In this document: positions 62,801 through 64,000 of the stretch, piece by piece
Position numbering within the stretch: position 1 is the stretch's first letter
Layout: each line of letters begins with the position of its first letter
Assembly (NCBI RefSeq): GCF_949987535.1
Contig: NC_080082.1
Location: 30,912,011-30,976,010, forward strand
Source: Balaenoptera acutorostrata
Taxonomy: Eukaryota > Chordata > Mammalia > Artiodactyla > Balaenopteridae
Length of the DNA: 64,000 bases
Direction: 5' to 3'
Notes under the pieces: model-generated
Seen by the model: the letters and a program-made list of their open reading frames with translations, nothing else
Databases searched by the model: none
Told to the model about the DNA's origin: nothing
Program-made: the position numbers and the translations under genes

Positions 62801-63480
62801 AGAACAAGGCACGTTTCAGTGCGGTGTGTAATACAATAATGCTCTGGGCTCCCAGACCATCCTGAAAGCTGATCCTTTGATGAAAGTGAGTTCTTCTCCA
62901 CACCTCTCATATGTTCCATCCTTTCTTTACAGACACTCCTGCAAAGGCACTTCCTGGACGGTTGGATGTAACGGAGCGAACTCCGTGCAGCAGGAAATCA
63001 GAGAAACCCAACTTTCAGCAGCCTTAATATTTGGATAATCCTGCATCATGATTTCAGGGTTGATTCTGGAAAGCTCGACCGGCTCCTGTACACGATAGGT
63101 GCCTGGACCGTTGGGTGACCCGCCTTAGAACGGGGAAAAAAGGACCCTGGCATGTAAGCAAACAACTGATGCCTGCCTTGGCAACGTGTAAACAAAATCC
63201 ACGCACCTTGCCCTGGGGATCGGCCCGGCAGTATCTAGTTTGACAGAACTTGCCATTCGGCATCTCCTGGATTTGCCTCCTCAACATGCTAGAAATCCTA
63301 GAGGGAAAAATCACGCCTGAGTGACTGCTGTCTGTGGATTGTGGAATCTTAAATAGAATGAAGCAGGCCTCTGACAATCAATATTGCCGACATATTAATC
63401 TCTGCAAATAAACTGTTGTTCATTTCAAGGCTGTCCCAGTCCCCCAAATAATCATTTAAATGCAGTGGAGGCTTTGGTGC
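59900..63480. promoter_or_regulatory. long repeat-free block, candidate conserved noncoding cluster
   Basis: About 3.6 kb with no recognised dispersed repeat, the longest such run here. It contains two TGACAG words 9 bp apart (61663-61677, MEIS/TGIF type), a perfect CCCATGCATGGG palindrome (62302-62313), short AAAT tracts (62216-62246), and a G-quadruplex motif (62774-62792). Frames up to 154 aa occur but have no domain. I read it as a probable cluster of conserved elements. The evidence is indirect. Confidence 0.45.
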
Positions 63481-63817
63481 CAGTGTGTTGGTATTTTTTC
63501 CTGGTTATCTACCTGTGGGTAGCACTCAGATTATCCAGAGGGATTTAGTTTCCTAAAATAAAATTATATAGCGGGCCTGACCTTGCTCCCTGAATTCCCT
63601 CTCTGCTAGGGTTTTCCCTCTGCTTCAGAACAAACATTTGCCAAATGCTGAGAAGATACCCTTAACCTATCCTGAGGGAGGGAGAAGTCCAGAGGAGGGC
63701 AGGTGGTGGTTGTCTACATTTTTGCCCAAGCTCAGAGTTTATCAGAAATAGTTTGGAAGCACGAGGTAAGCCAGGCCTCCGTGTCAAGGTTTCAAAATTC
63801 TAGCCTATTTTCTTTCT
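63481..63817. other. unassigned sequence
   Basis: I see nothing assignable before the terminal SINE. Confidence 0.35.
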
Positions 63818-64000
63818 CAAATTATTTATTTATTTATTTATTTATTTTTGGCTGCGTTGGGTCTTCGTTGCCGCGTGCATGCTTTCTCTAGTTGCAGCGA
63901 GCGGGGGCCACTCTTCATTGCAGTACGCGGGCCTCTTGTTGCGGTGGCTTCTCCTGTGTTGCGGAGCCCGGGCTCTAGGAGCTCAGGCTCAGTAGTTGTG
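63818..64000 (-). repeat. CHR-1 SINE, cut by the window end
   Basis: It starts with a (TTTA)n tail (about 63822-63848), then GGCTGCGTTGGGTCTTCGTT, GCTTTCTCTAGTTGCAGCGA, GGCTCAGGCTCAGTAGTTGT-type text in antisense. The tRNA-like head lies beyond the window. Confidence 0.92.

Overview
The window looks like nuclear DNA of a cetartiodactyl mammal, most probably a cetacean. The evidence is the set of interspersed repeats. There are seven tRNA-derived SINEs of the CHR type (first bases GGGACTTCCCTGG/GGGGCTTCCCTGG). One is a near full-length copy with the long CHR-1 body at 36824-37165, and one carries the long CHR 3' tail at 54800-54991. There are eight 3' fragments of the cetartiodactyl L1 lineage, and no ruminant Bov-tA or BovB and no pig PRE1 that I could recognise. 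CHR SINEs are known from whales, dolphins and hippopotamus, so hippopotamus is not excluded.

I found no protein-coding gene, rRNA, tRNA gene, CRISPR array or bacterial-type element. The longest open frames (237 aa at 41573-42286 on the minus strand, 228 aa at 30969-31655 on the plus strand) show no recognisable domain, and they lie in old repeat sequence or in GC-rich, stop-poor sequence. The window is therefore intergenic or sits inside a large intron.

Layout: 0-29 kb is mostly old repeats (MIR, L2, L1M, hAT/MER, a MaLR LTR, a Tigger-like MITE) with younger L1 and SINE insertions. Repeat-poor islands within it, at 6.68-7.09, 9.06-9.45 and 10.15-10.72 kb, look like conserved noncoding elements. 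29.8-31.0 kb is a repeat-free, AT-balanced block of the same kind. 31.7-35.1 kb is a chain of L2, MIR, two hAT elements and an L1 with a 5' inversion. 35.1-36.65 kb is a second repeat-free island. 36.65-43.9 kb is L2 split by a CHR-1 SINE, a local direct duplication, a MaLR LTR and an unusual fold-back-bearing old repeat. 44-45 kb holds two more island candidates. 45-55.2 kb is L1, simple repeats, a second copy of the Tigger-like MITE, and L1M split by a SINE. 55.3-59.9 kb is mostly unassigned. 59.9-63.5 kb is the largest repeat-free block, and the window ends inside a CHR-1 SINE.

The main points of interest are the repeat-free islands (candidate long-range enhancers, judged only from appearance and motifs), the two Tigger-like MITE copies 45 kb apart with different internal deletions, several nested insertions with readable target-site duplications, an L1 formed by twin priming, a 281-bp-offset direct duplication, and a small inverted-repeat element that splits a MIR. 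I found no evidence for a novel gene system. Repeat family names are from memory of consensus sequences and were not checked with a repeat search.
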